Positions 9,517 through 17,717 of a stretch of 43,582 nt of DNA are shown piece by piece. The number at the start of each line of letters is the position of its first letter. The first letter of the stretch is position 1. Source of the stretch: Candidatus Nanopelagicales bacterium (GTDB taxonomy: Bacteria > Actinomycetota > Actinomycetes > S36-B12 > UBA5976). Location of the stretch: NCBI GenBank assembly GCA_030157865.1, contig JAOATY010000025.1:1-43582 (forward strand). Reading direction: 5' to 3'. The translations under genes were made by a program, and so were the position numbers. The notes under the pieces are model-generated. The model was not told where the DNA came from. It made no database searches and saw only the letters and a list, made by a program, of their open reading frames with translations.

Positions 9517-10959
9517 CTAAAGTGCGAGATCGCTAAGAACCAAAATGCGCTCGTGTGTTAAGTCGCGCATTGCATGCAGCAAGCCTTCCTTACCAACGCC
9601 CGAGGCCTTAACTCCGCCATACGGCATCTGGTCGGAACGGAATGTTGGAACATCGCCAATGATGACGCCGCCAACTTCAAGTTCAGAGTGAGCTAGGAAT
9701 GCAGTCTGTAGGTCATGAGTAAATACACCCGCTTGTAGTCCAAACGGTGAATCGTTCACGATGTCGAAACCTTCTTGAGTCGAAGCAATTGAATTAACCA
9801 ACATGACTGGTCCAAAAACTTCATTGCAAGAAACTTTCGCATCCACAGGGACATTCGAAAGAACTGTCGGTTCGTAGAAAGATCCATTGCGCTTGCCACC
9901 GGTTAGAACTTTTGCTCCCCCGGCGACTGCTTCGTTAACCCATTCTTCGACACGAATGGCTGCAGCTTCGTTGATCATTGGGCCAACAACTGTTTTCTCG
10001 TCACGTGGATCGCCATTTGGTAGCGCGGAGACTGCAGAAACAATTCGGTTTGTCATTTCTTCAAAAATTGAATCGTGAATCAAAACGCGCTGAACTGAAA
10101 TGCAAGACTGACCTGCTTGGTAGTTAGCAAAAGTTGCAATGCGCGAAGCAGCCCAAGTCATATCCTTTTCGCTGTTCCAGTCTTCAAGAACAACTGCGGC
10201 TGCATTGCCACCTAGCTCAAGAGTTATGTGCTTGCTCGGAACTGCTTTTTGAATCTCAAATCCAACTTTGTCTGATCCGGTAAATGAGATAACAGGTAGT
10301 CGAACGTCAGCAACCAAACCTGGAGCCGCATCATTACCAACTGGAATAACGGACCAGGAGCCTGCCGGCAAATCTGTTTCCGCAAGAATCTCACCAAGTA
10401 GCAATGCGCTAAGCGGAGTGCTTGGAGCTGGCTTAACGACGATCGGAGCTCCGACTGCAATTGCTGGTGCAACTTTGTGGGCAACCAAGTTCATTGGGAA
10501 GTTAAATGGTGAGATACCAAGAACTGGACCATGTGGGAAGCGGCGAATGATTGCCATTCTGCCCGCGGTCGCTGCTTCAGTATCAAGTCTTTGTAGTTCG
10601 CCAGAGAATCTGCGAACCTCTTCGGCGGCCCAACGAAAAACCAGTCCGGCTCTTCCTGCTTCGGCGCGAGCCCATAGCAGTGGTTTACCGTTCTCATCCA
10701 AAATGAGTTGTGCAATTTCTTCTGCGCGCTCAGTTAATCGCTTAGAGATATGCATAAGTGCATCAGCGCGCTGCGCCGCGGTTGTTCGGCGTGCTGCATG
10801 GCGTGATTCCCAAGCTGCTGCAACAGCCTCTTCGGTCTGGGCAGCGGTCGGTACGTAATACTGGCCTACAACTTGCCCATCACCTGGGTGAATAACATCA
10901 GCGACAACATCGCTTGTGGCAGATTTTCCGGCAATCCAAAATGGGTAAATAGCGCTCAT
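9517..10959 (-). CDS. NAD(P)-dependent aldehyde dehydrogenase, possibly succinate-semialdehyde dehydrogenase
   Basis: Oxidises an aldehyde to the acid in the cytoplasm. ALDH motifs are clear: ISPFNFPMNLVAHKVAPA, catalytic Glu in HITLELGGNAAAVVLEDW, nucleophile Cys in NYQAGQSCISVQRVL, and the cofactor-loop motif EVFGPVMLV. The QSCISVQR and VGGVIIGDVPTFRSDQMPYGG segments look closer to the MJ1411/ALDH-21-like group than to classical GabD, so the substrate is uncertain. Divergent gabT makes succinic semialdehyde a reasonable guess. ATG at 10959 (MSAIYPFW) is chosen over ATG at 10980 because TAACGT lies 8 bases upstream of it; both remain possible. Confidence 0.85.
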   Translation of the reverse strand: MSAIYPFWIAGKSATSDVVADVIHPGDGQVVGQYYVPTAAQTEEAVAAAWESRHAARRTTAAQRADALMHISKRLTERAEEIAQLILDENGKPLLWARAEAGRAGLVFRWAAEEVRRFSGELQRLDTEAATAGRMAIIRRFPHGPVLGISPFNFPMNLVAHKVAPAIAVGAPIVVKPAPSTPLSALLLGEILAETDLPAGSWSVIPVGNDAAPGLVADVRLPVISFTGSDKVGFEIQKAVPSKHITLELGGNAAAVVLEDWNSEKDMTWAASRIATFANYQAGQSCISVQRVLIHDSIFEEMTNRIVSAVSALPNGDPRDEKTVVGPMINEAAAIRVEEWVNEAVAGGAKVLTGGKRNGSFYEPTVLSNVPVDAKVSCNEVFGPVMLVNSIASTQEGFDIVNDSPFGLQAGVFTHDLQTAFLAHSELEVGGVIIGDVPTFRSDQMPYGGVKASGVGKEGLLHAMRDLTHERILVLSDLAL

Positions 10960-11035
10960 AACCTCATACGTTACGCCCATATCTGGCCTGCCACGAACTG
11001 CGGGTCAAAGGTGTTTTCAATTTCCTGGGGTCAAC

Positions 11036-11063
11036 TTGTCAGAATGCGCCTCGGGTCTAACAT
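11036..11063 (+). promoter_or_regulatory. Promoter of gabT operon (TTGTCA-16-TAACAT), leaderless
   Basis: TTGTCA at 11036-11041 and TAACAT at 11058-11063 are 16 bases apart. The ATG of gabT follows the -10 by 7 bases, so transcription should begin at or next to the start codon. This is the best -35/-10 pair in the window, and it may drive the whole gabT-ybaK-crtA-cruF-cruG-crtD run. Confidence 0.6.
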
Positions 11064-11070
11064 TGTGTGC

Positions 11071-12423
11071 ATGACTGCTACAAATATCTCAGCCCCTGTA
11101 AACGGCATCGCCCAAGAGCGAAACCTTGTAACTGCTATCCCTGGACCGAAATCCGTTGCGATGCAAACTCGTCGCAATAGTGCGGTTAGTGGTGGCGTCG
11201 GTGTCACGTTACCTATCTATATAGAACGCGCTGCAGGTGGCATCGTGGTTGATATTGATGGCAACTCACTAATTGACATGGGTTCAGGCATTGCCGTTAC
11301 TGGCGTAGGTAACGCAGCCGAAGAAGTTGTAACCCGAGTTCAGGAGCAAGTCGCTAAATTTACTCACACCTGCTTTACCGTCACACATTACGAAGGCTAT
11401 GTAGAGGTATGCGAAGCTCTTAACCGCTTAACTCCTGGAGATCACGAAAAGCGTTCTGCGCTATTTAATTCTGGAGCTGAAGCCGTAGAAAATGCCGTAA
11501 AGATTGCTCGCTCATACACAAAGCGTCAAATGGTTGTTGTTTTTGAGCACGGTTACCACGGTCGCACCAACCTAACTATGGGAATGACTGCGAAGAACAT
11601 TCCATACAAGAACGGCTTTGGACCATTTGCTCCAGAGGTTTACCGGATGCCGATGTCCAATCCTTCTCATGATGGCCTGACAGGTGCCGAAGCGGCAGCG
11701 CATGCAATCAGCAAAATGAATAAGGAACTTGGCGCTGACAACATTGCTGCAATCGTAATTGAACCGATTCAGGGTGAAGGTGGCTTCGTTGTTCCAGCTG
11801 TTGGCTTCCTTCCTGAACTCGTTAAGTTCTCCAAGGACAATGGAATCGTATTTGTAGCCGACGAAGTACAGACTGGTTTCTGCCGAACTGGACAATGGTT
11901 TGCTTCTGAGCACGAAGGCATAGTTCCGGACATGATCATCACTGCTAAAGGTATTGCTGGTGGTCTTCCGCTTTCTGCAGTAACTGGCCGCGCCGAAATC
12001 ATGGACTCTGTCTCTGCTGGTGGTCTTGGTGGAACATATGCTGGCAGCCCAATCGCATGTGCTGCAGCTCTTGGTTCCATTGCTGTTATGGAACAAGAAG
12101 ATCTAAACGCCAAGGCTCGTCGCATTGAAGAAATCATGAAGCCTAGATTGCAAAAGATCGCTGACGATACCGGTGTTATCTGTGATGTTCGTGGTCGTGG
12201 CGCAATGATTGCTGTGGAAATTGTTAAGAAGGGTTCCATGGAACCTGATGCTGAAATGACTAACAAAGTTGCCAAGGCCTGCCATACAAACGGCGTGCTC
12301 GTTCTTACCGCTGGTACGTACGGAAACGTTATTCGCTTCCTACCTCCAATGGTTATGTCCGAGCATTTACTTGAAGATGCCTTAACAATCATTGAGCAGC
12401 AGTTTAAAGAAGCAACTGCTTAA
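11071..12423 (+). CDS. gabT: 4-aminobutyrate aminotransferase (class III, PLP-dependent)
   Basis: Transfers the amino group of GABA to 2-oxoglutarate, giving succinic semialdehyde and glutamate. The 450 residues include LFNSGAEAVENAVKIAR, the Tyr-His-Gly segment HGYHGRTNLTMGMT, EPIQGEGGFVVP, VFVADEVQTGFCRTG and the PLP lysine in IITAKGIAGGLPLSAV. The reading frame stays open upstream to 10873, but the ATG at 11071 (MTATNISAPV) is the real start: it sits 7 bases after a TAACAT -10, and the upstream part overlaps the aldehyde dehydrogenase. It heads a co-directional run with ybaK 5 bases downstream. Related class III substrates such as 5-aminovalerate cannot be excluded. Confidence 0.92.
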   Translation: MTATNISAPVNGIAQERNLVTAIPGPKSVAMQTRRNSAVSGGVGVTLPIYIERAAGGIVVDIDGNSLIDMGSGIAVTGVGNAAEEVVTRVQEQVAKFTHTCFTVTHYEGYVEVCEALNRLTPGDHEKRSALFNSGAEAVENAVKIARSYTKRQMVVVFEHGYHGRTNLTMGMTAKNIPYKNGFGPFAPEVYRMPMSNPSHDGLTGAEAAAHAISKMNKELGADNIAAIVIEPIQGEGGFVVPAVGFLPELVKFSKDNGIVFVADEVQTGFCRTGQWFASEHEGIVPDMIITAKGIAGGLPLSAVTGRAEIMDSVSAGGLGGTYAGSPIACAAALGSIAVMEQEDLNAKARRIEEIMKPRLQKIADDTGVICDVRGRGAMIAVEIVKKGSMEPDAEMTNKVAKACHTNGVLVLTAGTYGNVIRFLPPMVMSEHLLEDALTIIEQQFKEATA

Positions 12424-12428
12424 TCAAA

Positions 12429-12941
12429 ATGACTGCGCAAGCTGAGCACTCCTCAGTAAAGCGAGTTCGCACTGAACTTGAGAGTCACGGTATCGATACC
12501 GAGATCCATCATCTTTCAGATACAGCTCGAACTGCTGTTGACGCTGCGAACGTGCTTGATGTTGAGGTTGGCCAAATTGCATCATCTATCGTGTTCAAAA
12601 TTGATACCGATCAAGGCGAGCGACCGCTCCTTGTAGTTACTTCTGGTCGCCACCGGGTTGACACTGAAATGGTTGCGACTGCTCTAGGCCTCCAAAAACT
12701 AGGTAGAGCCGATGCTGATTTCGTTCGCTTATGGAGCGGTTTTGCAATTGGCGGAGTCTCGCCAATCGGCTGGTTGCACGATGGAGAAGTATTTCAACCC
12801 CAAACTCTGGTTGATAATTCGCTTAGCAACTATGACGTCGTTTGGGCTGCCTGCGGTCATACTCATGTAGTTTGCAGCCTCGACTTTGAATCTTTGTTAA
12901 AGATAACTGGTGGAACAGCGCTGGCTGTTTCAGCAGACTAA
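12429..12941 (+). CDS. YbaK/EbsC-family aminoacyl-tRNA deacylase-like protein
   Basis: A 170-residue protein with the YbaK/prolyl-tRNA synthetase-associated domain, whose members hydrolyse mischarged tRNAs such as Cys-tRNA-Pro. Visible features are SVKRVRTELESHGI at the N-terminus, the conserved core QIASSIVFKID with its lysine, ADADFVRLWSGFAIGGVSPIGW, and the closing VWAACGHTHVVCSLDFESLL. Actinobacterial homologues of this type are common and mostly uncharacterised. It lies 5 bases after gabT and 10 bases before crtA, so is probably co-transcribed with carotenoid genes; no functional link is evident. Confidence 0.85.
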   Translation: MTAQAEHSSVKRVRTELESHGIDTEIHHLSDTARTAVDAANVLDVEVGQIASSIVFKIDTDQGERPLLVVTSGRHRVDTEMVATALGLQKLGRADADFVRLWSGFAIGGVSPIGWLHDGEVFQPQTLVDNSLSNYDVVWAACGHTHVVCSLDFESLLKITGGTALAVSAD

Positions 12942-12951
12942 AGTCTTAATT

Positions 12952-13647
12952 GTGTTTGTCCGCCTAGATATCACGAGAGTTCGTACTCGTCATGTACCGA
13001 TTGCGTTTACTCTCATGGCTAGACAACGACTATCGATGCGAAAGTTACCTGGACTTACTTTCTTTAAGCTAATGGGAACCGGTTCTGGCAGAACTTTCAC
13101 AGTTCGTGATGCAGATGTACATCATTGGTGCGTACTTTCAGTTTGGGAAACCAGCGATCAGCGATCAGCGTTTTTAAGCAGTAAGCCCGCAAAGCAGTGG
13201 ACCAAGATTGCTTTAGATCAAGCAAACATTGAACTCGAGCCGTTGTCAGCAAAAGGCAGTTGGGCTAAACAAACACCGTTTGGAAATCCGGTTCCGCAAA
13301 AATGGGATGGGCTAACTGCAGCACTGACTCGGGCTTCGATCAAACCGCGATGGTGGCGTGAATTCTGGCGGAGTGTGCCGCCTGTCTCGCATGATCTGAA
13401 TGCATCAGCCGGACTGATCACAAGTTTGGGTATTGGCGAGGCACCCATAGGTTTGCAAGGAACTTTCAGTATCTGGGAAACCAATGAAAGCATTACGGCA
13501 TTTTCTAGCAAACAGAAACCCCATGCCGATGTAATTGCTCGAACCCATGAAACCGGTTGGTATTCAGAGGAACTTTTCGCCCGATTCAAGGTAACCAAAT
13601 TGTCTGGCACCTTCGCTGGCCTCGAGCTCTCAAAGTTTGAGAAGTGA
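12952..13647 (+). CDS. crtA: CrtA-like carotenoid (spheroidene-type) monooxygenase
   Basis: A 231-residue protein resembling spheroidene monooxygenase CrtA, which puts a keto group at C-2 of a 1-oxygenated acyclic carotenoid end. Family-like segments in order: LPGLTFFKLMGTGSGRTFTV, HHWCVLSVWETSDQ, AALTRASIKPRWWREFW, LGIGEAPIGLQGTFSIWE, HADVIARTHETGWYSEELFARF. GTG at 12952 (VFVRLDITR) is preferred because CrtA proteins begin just before this strand; the frame is open back to 12910, inside ybaK. Its TGA overlaps the next GTG (GTGA), coupling it to cruF. Identification is from recalled family patterns, and the reaction on this substrate is inferred. Confidence 0.8.
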   Translation: MFVRLDITRVRTRHVPIAFTLMARQRLSMRKLPGLTFFKLMGTGSGRTFTVRDADVHHWCVLSVWETSDQRSAFLSSKPAKQWTKIALDQANIELEPLSAKGSWAKQTPFGNPVPQKWDGLTAALTRASIKPRWWREFWRSVPPVSHDLNASAGLITSLGIGEAPIGLQGTFSIWETNESITAFSSKQKPHADVIARTHETGWYSEELFARFKVTKLSGTFAGLELSKFEK

Positions 13648-14435
13648 ATCCGAGCATGACTAATTTAAAGTTGCCAACTAATCGCCTTTTGCTTGGTGCC
13701 GTAATCGCAGGATGCATCACAGTCTTGGCGAACATTCTTTGGGCATTGACCTCAAATGGAGTTCGTGATGCCCTAACCATTGTTGGAGTTCTAGCTTTTG
13801 CAACTGCGTCTGCACTACATGCATACGTCTCTTATGGCCGTGAGTTTCTGTTTAAGTTTTTGTCAGTAGCTCTCATCGCAACATTTGTAATTGAAGTGCT
13901 TGGAGTCGCCACAAGTTTTCCGTTTGGCACTTACGAATACGACGCCGAAAGACTTGGGATTTCAGTAATGGGAGTTCCGTTACTAATTCCATTTGCCTGG
14001 TTCATGATGCTTTACCCTTCGTGGCTTGTGGCTCGGGATCTAACGAAGACTAAATTCCTAGCAATTCCAATCGCTGCACTTCTAATGTCAACGTGGGATC
14101 TTTATCTGGATCCCCAAATGGTTAACGAAGGTTATTGGACTTGGTTTATCGATGGCCAAGCGACGAAGGAAATCCCACTAACTAATTTCTTTGGGTGGTT
14201 CCTATCTACAGCTGTAATCTTCACTCTCCTATCCTTCGTACTTAAGCCAAATCAATCGCAAACATCTAATGCGACTGCGTACGCTCTCGTGATTTGGGTT
14301 TGGTTAGGAAGTTTTCTCGTCAACATCGTTCCAGTTTCACCATTCTTTAATCAACCAGCCGTGGCCATCTCGGGATTCATTGGAATGGGCATTGTTTTAG
14401 TTCCGTGGTCATGGAAACTTTGGCAACAACGATGA
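13644..14435 (+). CDS. cruF: Carotenoid 1',2'-hydratase CruF (DUF422 membrane protein)
   Basis: CruF adds water to the acyclic psi end of carotenoids (gamma-carotene or lycopene type), giving a 1'-hydroxy group. The 263-residue protein has seven or so hydrophobic segments and the conserved family stretches VATSFPFGTYEYDAERLG, MGVPLLIPFAWFMMLYPSW, STWDLYLDPQMVNEGYW and IPLTNFFGWFLSTA; the Asp residues in the third are the likely catalytic acids. GTG at 13644 overlaps the crtA stop; ATG at 13656 is an alternative without a better ribosome site. The C-terminus overlaps cruG by ATGA. Confidence 0.88.
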   Translation: MNPSMTNLKLPTNRLLLGAVIAGCITVLANILWALTSNGVRDALTIVGVLAFATASALHAYVSYGREFLFKFLSVALIATFVIEVLGVATSFPFGTYEYDAERLGISVMGVPLLIPFAWFMMLYPSWLVARDLTKTKFLAIPIAALLMSTWDLYLDPQMVNEGYWTWFIDGQATKEIPLTNFFGWFLSTAVIFTLLSFVLKPNQSQTSNATAYALVIWVWLGSFLVNIVPVSPFFNQPAVAISGFIGMGIVLVPWSWKLWQQR

Positions 14436-15514
14436 TTTCTATTGCAGTTGGAATCTCGATACTTCTTACATTGAACGCAATTATCAATCACTTTGTGTTG
14501 ATACGACCGAAAGCCAGTCGCATCAACGCCAAAGTTGCGATTCTAATTCCAGCGCGAAACGAAGAACATTCGATTCAGTCGGCGGTTAACAGTGCGCTCA
14601 ACCAAGAGCTACTCGATCAATTTGACGTGATTGTCCTAAATGATGCGTCAACTGATGGCACTGCAGAGAAGTTAAATGCAATGAATGACTCTAAGTTGAA
14701 AGTCATCACTGGTGAACTTGAGTTGCCACTCGGTTGGCTAGGAAAAAACTGGGCTTGCCATCGTTTATCCGAAACTGCTGATGCAAAATTCTTGGTTTTT
14801 ATCGACAGTGACGTAAAGCTACGTTCAGATGCCGTAGCAAGCGCAATTAGTGCGCTGAATGAAAATCAGCTGCATCTGGTGAGTCCTTATCCACGACAAA
14901 TTGCACCGACGTTATTGGCCAGAATCGTTCAACCGCTACTCCAGTGGTCCTGGTTAACAACTGTGCCCTTGCGATCAACTAAACAATCGCTTCGTCCGAG
15001 CTTGGCAGTTGCAAATGGTCAGTTCTTGGTCTGTCGAGCAGACTCCTACCGAGCAAGCGGTGGACACCAAGGAATCAAAGGTGAAGTTCTAGATGACATC
15101 GAATTAATTAGATCGTTTTATCGAAATGGATTCACCGGTTGCGTAATCGATGGTTCCAAAATTGCTACTTGTCAGATGTATGAAACAAACTCGGATCTAG
15201 TTTCCGGTTATTCAAAGAGCCTGTGGAATGCCTTTGGCGGACCAATCGGTTCCATATTTGTAAATGCATTCTTCCTTTTCGTTTATGTTTTCCCGCTTGT
15301 AGGTTTCGTTACTGGTGATGTCCTATTGGCCACCCTGGGCCTAATTTTTGGAACTGCAGGTCGAGTCTTTTCGGCAAAGACTTCGGGCTCGAAAGCTCTC
15401 CCCGACTCCTTGCTTCATCCAATTTCAATAACCGTATTCACGTGGCTGAACTTAGTTTCCTGGCGACGACACCTTGCGGGAACGAATACTTGGAAATCAA
15501 GGGACCTAAAGTAG
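14432..15514 (+). CDS. cruG: GT2 carotenoid glycosyltransferase, CruG-like
   Basis: A 360-residue membrane-anchored family 2 glycosyltransferase, likely to put a sugar on the hydroxyl made by CruF or its derivative. An N-terminal membrane helix precedes the GT-A domain: VAILIPARNEEHSIQSA, VIVLNDASTDGT, the metal-binding DSD in FLVFIDSDVKLRSDAVAS, and the acceptor-side GEVLDDIELIRSF. Two or three hydrophobic segments close the protein. Start ATG at 14432 overlaps the cruF stop (ATGA); the frame is open to a GTG at 14405. Position between cruF and a CrtD-type desaturase supports CruG over other GT2 roles. Sugar donor and exact hydroxyl are not readable. Confidence 0.8.
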   Translation: MISIAVGISILLTLNAIINHFVLIRPKASRINAKVAILIPARNEEHSIQSAVNSALNQELLDQFDVIVLNDASTDGTAEKLNAMNDSKLKVITGELELPLGWLGKNWACHRLSETADAKFLVFIDSDVKLRSDAVASAISALNENQLHLVSPYPRQIAPTLLARIVQPLLQWSWLTTVPLRSTKQSLRPSLAVANGQFLVCRADSYRASGGHQGIKGEVLDDIELIRSFYRNGFTGCVIDGSKIATCQMYETNSDLVSGYSKSLWNAFGGPIGSIFVNAFFLFVYVFPLVGFVTGDVLLATLGLIFGTAGRVFSAKTSGSKALPDSLLHPISITVFTWLNLVSWRRHLAGTNTWKSRDLK

Positions 15515-15518
15515 GGCT

Positions 15519-17015
15519 GTGGCAAACATCATCGTTATTGGCGCAGGCATGGGTGGCATGGCTTGTGCCGCCAGGCTTGCCAGTAAAGGTCACACCGTTC
15601 AAGTGCTCGAACATAACGACACCTGGGGCGGAAAACTTGGGTCCGTTGAGCACGCAGGTTACAAATTCGACACCGGTCCAAGTCTGCTGACCTTGCCCGC
15701 GGTTTACCGCGACTTGTTCTTGAAAACCGGTGCTGCCATTGAGGATTCAATTGAGATCGTTGATTTGGAAACAGCGTTCCGGTACCAGTTTGCCGATGGC
15801 ACAGTCCTGAAAATGCCGGGTACTGGCATCGGCAGGTGCGCCGAAGCAATTGGTGACACTCTGGGTGGAAATAGCGCAGATCAATGGCGAGAATTTATGC
15901 GTCGCGCTGCTCAGATGTGGTTGGTGACCAGAAAGCCATTCTTGGAATCCGAGCTACACGGGTTAAAGAGCTTGTTGGCCTTGTCGTGGCGCGTTAACGA
16001 CATTCGCACAATAGCCCCAACAAAAACATTGCGGGCTATGGCAAGTAAATACCTAGATGACCCTCGCCTACTTACTTTGGTTGATCGATACGCAACTTAT
16101 ACTGGCTCAGATCCAAGGCAAGCTCCAGCAGCACTTGCAACGGTCCCTTACATCGAGCAAATGTTCGGCGCTTATCACGTTGCAGGTGGCCTACGAGAAC
16201 TTGGTAGAGCACTTTATGAGCGCGCCACATCTATTGGTGTGAAATTTGAATTTGGCTGCACGGTTTCAAACATTGCAACCGAACCTCAAGTATCCGGGGT
16301 AACTCTTGATGATGGTCGATTTATTCCCGCAGACATAGTTGTAGCAAATTCAGATGCGACAAATGTTTACGAAAAGCTATTGAGTCCAAAAGCACAGCAA
16401 CAAACAACTTCGGCCAAGAAATCATTGGCTAAGGCAACTCCTTCCCTGTCTGGCTTTGTGATTTTGCAAGCAATGACCGGCAAGACACCAGATTTTGAAC
16501 ATCACAATGTTTTCTTTCCAGAAAACTATGACGATGAGTTTGATTCTATTTTTGGAATTGGCAAGAAAGTGTCTCCAGTTTCCGATCCAACGATTTACAT
16601 CTGTTCGCCAAATGATTCAAAAATGACTCCTGCTGGAAATGAGTCGTGGTTTATGTTGATCAATGCGCCACGCCATGACCCAGTGAATGGAGTTGACTGG
16701 TCTGATTCAGAGTTAAAGCACTCGTATACCGAGCAAATCTTGACTGCGCTTAAAAATCGAGGCTTCAGTACCGAAGGCCGAATCTCTTGGCAGCAGACAG
16801 TTACACCGGATGATCTAGAGCGAAACACGCTTGCACCTGGTGGATCGATTTATGGCACTTCTAGTAACGGCATGAGATCAGCTTTTCTGCGCCCAGAAAA
16901 TGTCACAAAGATTCCAAACCTGTATCTCGTAGGTGGTTCTTCGCATCCTGGTGGTGGATTACCTTTGGTGGGCATGTCTGCAGAAATCGTGGCAAGCCAC
17001 ATTGGGCGTGCTTAG
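15519..17015 (+). CDS. crtD: CrtD-type carotenoid 3,4-desaturase (CrtI superfamily)
   Basis: An FAD-dependent carotenoid oxidoreductase, 498 residues. The N-terminal dinucleotide motif is VIGAGMGGMACAARLASKGH, followed by WGGKLGSVEHAGYKFDTGPS. The C-terminal FAD motif is NLYLVGGSSHPGGGLPLVGM. The middle segment with MTPAGNESWFMLINAP resembles CrtD (hydroxyneurosporene/1-hydroxy carotenoid desaturase) more than phytoene desaturase, and a separate CrtI is present at 18788. GTG start at 15519 lies 4 bases after cruG. It ends by overlapping the convergent CDP-alcohol phosphotransferase by 4 bases. Assignment as CrtD is from context plus motif impression; a second phytoene desaturase is the alternative. 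Confidence 0.8.
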   Translation: MANIIVIGAGMGGMACAARLASKGHTVQVLEHNDTWGGKLGSVEHAGYKFDTGPSLLTLPAVYRDLFLKTGAAIEDSIEIVDLETAFRYQFADGTVLKMPGTGIGRCAEAIGDTLGGNSADQWREFMRRAAQMWLVTRKPFLESELHGLKSLLALSWRVNDIRTIAPTKTLRAMASKYLDDPRLLTLVDRYATYTGSDPRQAPAALATVPYIEQMFGAYHVAGGLRELGRALYERATSIGVKFEFGCTVSNIATEPQVSGVTLDDGRFIPADIVVANSDATNVYEKLLSPKAQQQTTSAKKSLAKATPSLSGFVILQAMTGKTPDFEHHNVFFPENYDDEFDSIFGIGKKVSPVSDPTIYICSPNDSKMTPAGNESWFMLINAPRHDPVNGVDWSDSELKHSYTEQILTALKNRGFSTEGRISWQQTVTPDDLERNTLAPGGSIYGTSSNGMRSAFLRPENVTKIPNLYLVGGSSHPGGGLPLVGMSAEIVASHIGRA

Positions 17016-17656
17016 TTTTTCTTCAGGCGCTTTCTAAATGAGCGCATCAAAATTGCAAAGCTCACTACACCCAATGCAAGCCAAACATTTGCCGCGATTG
17101 TCGCCAATTGAGTTGCTGATTCAGGGAACAAGCCACTTGCAAGCAGGAACATCACGCCAATTGCAATTCGCGTCGGCTTCTCTGCTGGCGTAATGACGCC
17201 TACTTCCCGGAATCCAATGCCACTTGCTTTTGCGCGCATATATTCATGGATCAAGGCAACAGACATCGCTAGTACTGCAATTTCTGTCGGTGCACCCAAA
17301 ACAATTAACAGAATTGCAATGCCAACATCTACCAGGCGATCAACAATTCCGTCTAGGAATGCTCCCCAAGAACTAGTTTTTGAAGTACGAACTGCGACAA
17401 TCCCGTCGAAACTATCAACCAACCCAACTGATAGCACAAGGATGCTGGCTAGAAAGAAGTTTTCATGTGAGGGCAAGGCGAAATAGATAGCGGAACCCAT
17501 CAGTACTAATCCAAAAGAAGTAATGACATTTGGATTAAATCGAACCAGAGGCGTCGAAAGTGTAAATGAGATACGAAGCCAGGCTCGGACTAAGCCACTA
17601 GGCGGTTGCGTTCCATGCAACTGGGCCCAGCTGACTAAGTACTCATTAAAAGTCAT
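17012..17656 (-). CDS. CDP-alcohol phosphatidyltransferase family membrane protein
   Basis: A 214-residue membrane enzyme expected to move a phospho-alcohol from a CDP-linked donor. The signature D(x)2DG(x)2AR(x)8G(x)3D(x)3D appears as DSFDGIVAV, then eight residues, GAFLDGIVD, at about residues 81-106. All four metal-binding Asp are present but the Arg after the Ala is Val, with an Arg one position later. Five or six hydrophobic segments follow the usual topology. It is divergent from crtE (61 bases apart) and convergent with crtD. The acceptor (inositol phosphate, glycerol phosphate or other) cannot be assigned; PI synthesis would suit the mannosyltransferases nearby but is unproven. Confidence 0.8.
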   Translation of the reverse strand: MTFNEYLVSWAQLHGTQPPSGLVRAWLRISFTLSTPLVRFNPNVITSFGLVLMGSAIYFALPSHENFFLASILVLSVGLVDSFDGIVAVRTSKTSSWGAFLDGIVDRLVDVGIAILLIVLGAPTEIAVLAMSVALIHEYMRAKASGIGFREVGVITPAEKPTRIAIGVMFLLASGLFPESATQLATIAANVWLALGVVSFAILMRSFRKRLKKN

Positions 17657-17705
17657 ATCCCCATTGTTCTACCTGACCGAAAGTGCAAGAAATGCACCCA
17701 ACCAA

Positions 17706-17711
17706 TACCCT
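17706..17711 (+). promoter_or_regulatory. Putative leaderless -10 of crtE
   Basis: TACCCT followed by six bases (gaacta) and the GTG at 17718. Supports 17718 as start rather than upstream codons in the same open frame. Confidence 0.4.
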
Positions 17712-17717
17712 GAACTA

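Noticed and set aside
10873-11070. Upstream extension of gabT
   Set aside because: Overlaps the divergent aldehyde dehydrogenase, has no aminotransferase features, and a good promoter lies between it and the ATG at 11071.
11769-12392. 207-residue frame antisense to gabT
   Set aside because: Shadow of a firmly identified class III aminotransferase; composition is Ser/Pro/Arg-rich as expected from reverse reading.
12910-12951. Start of crtA at GTG 12910 inside ybaK
   Set aside because: Would add residues not expected in CrtA proteins and overlap 32 bases of ybaK; GTG at 12952 fits the family N-terminus.
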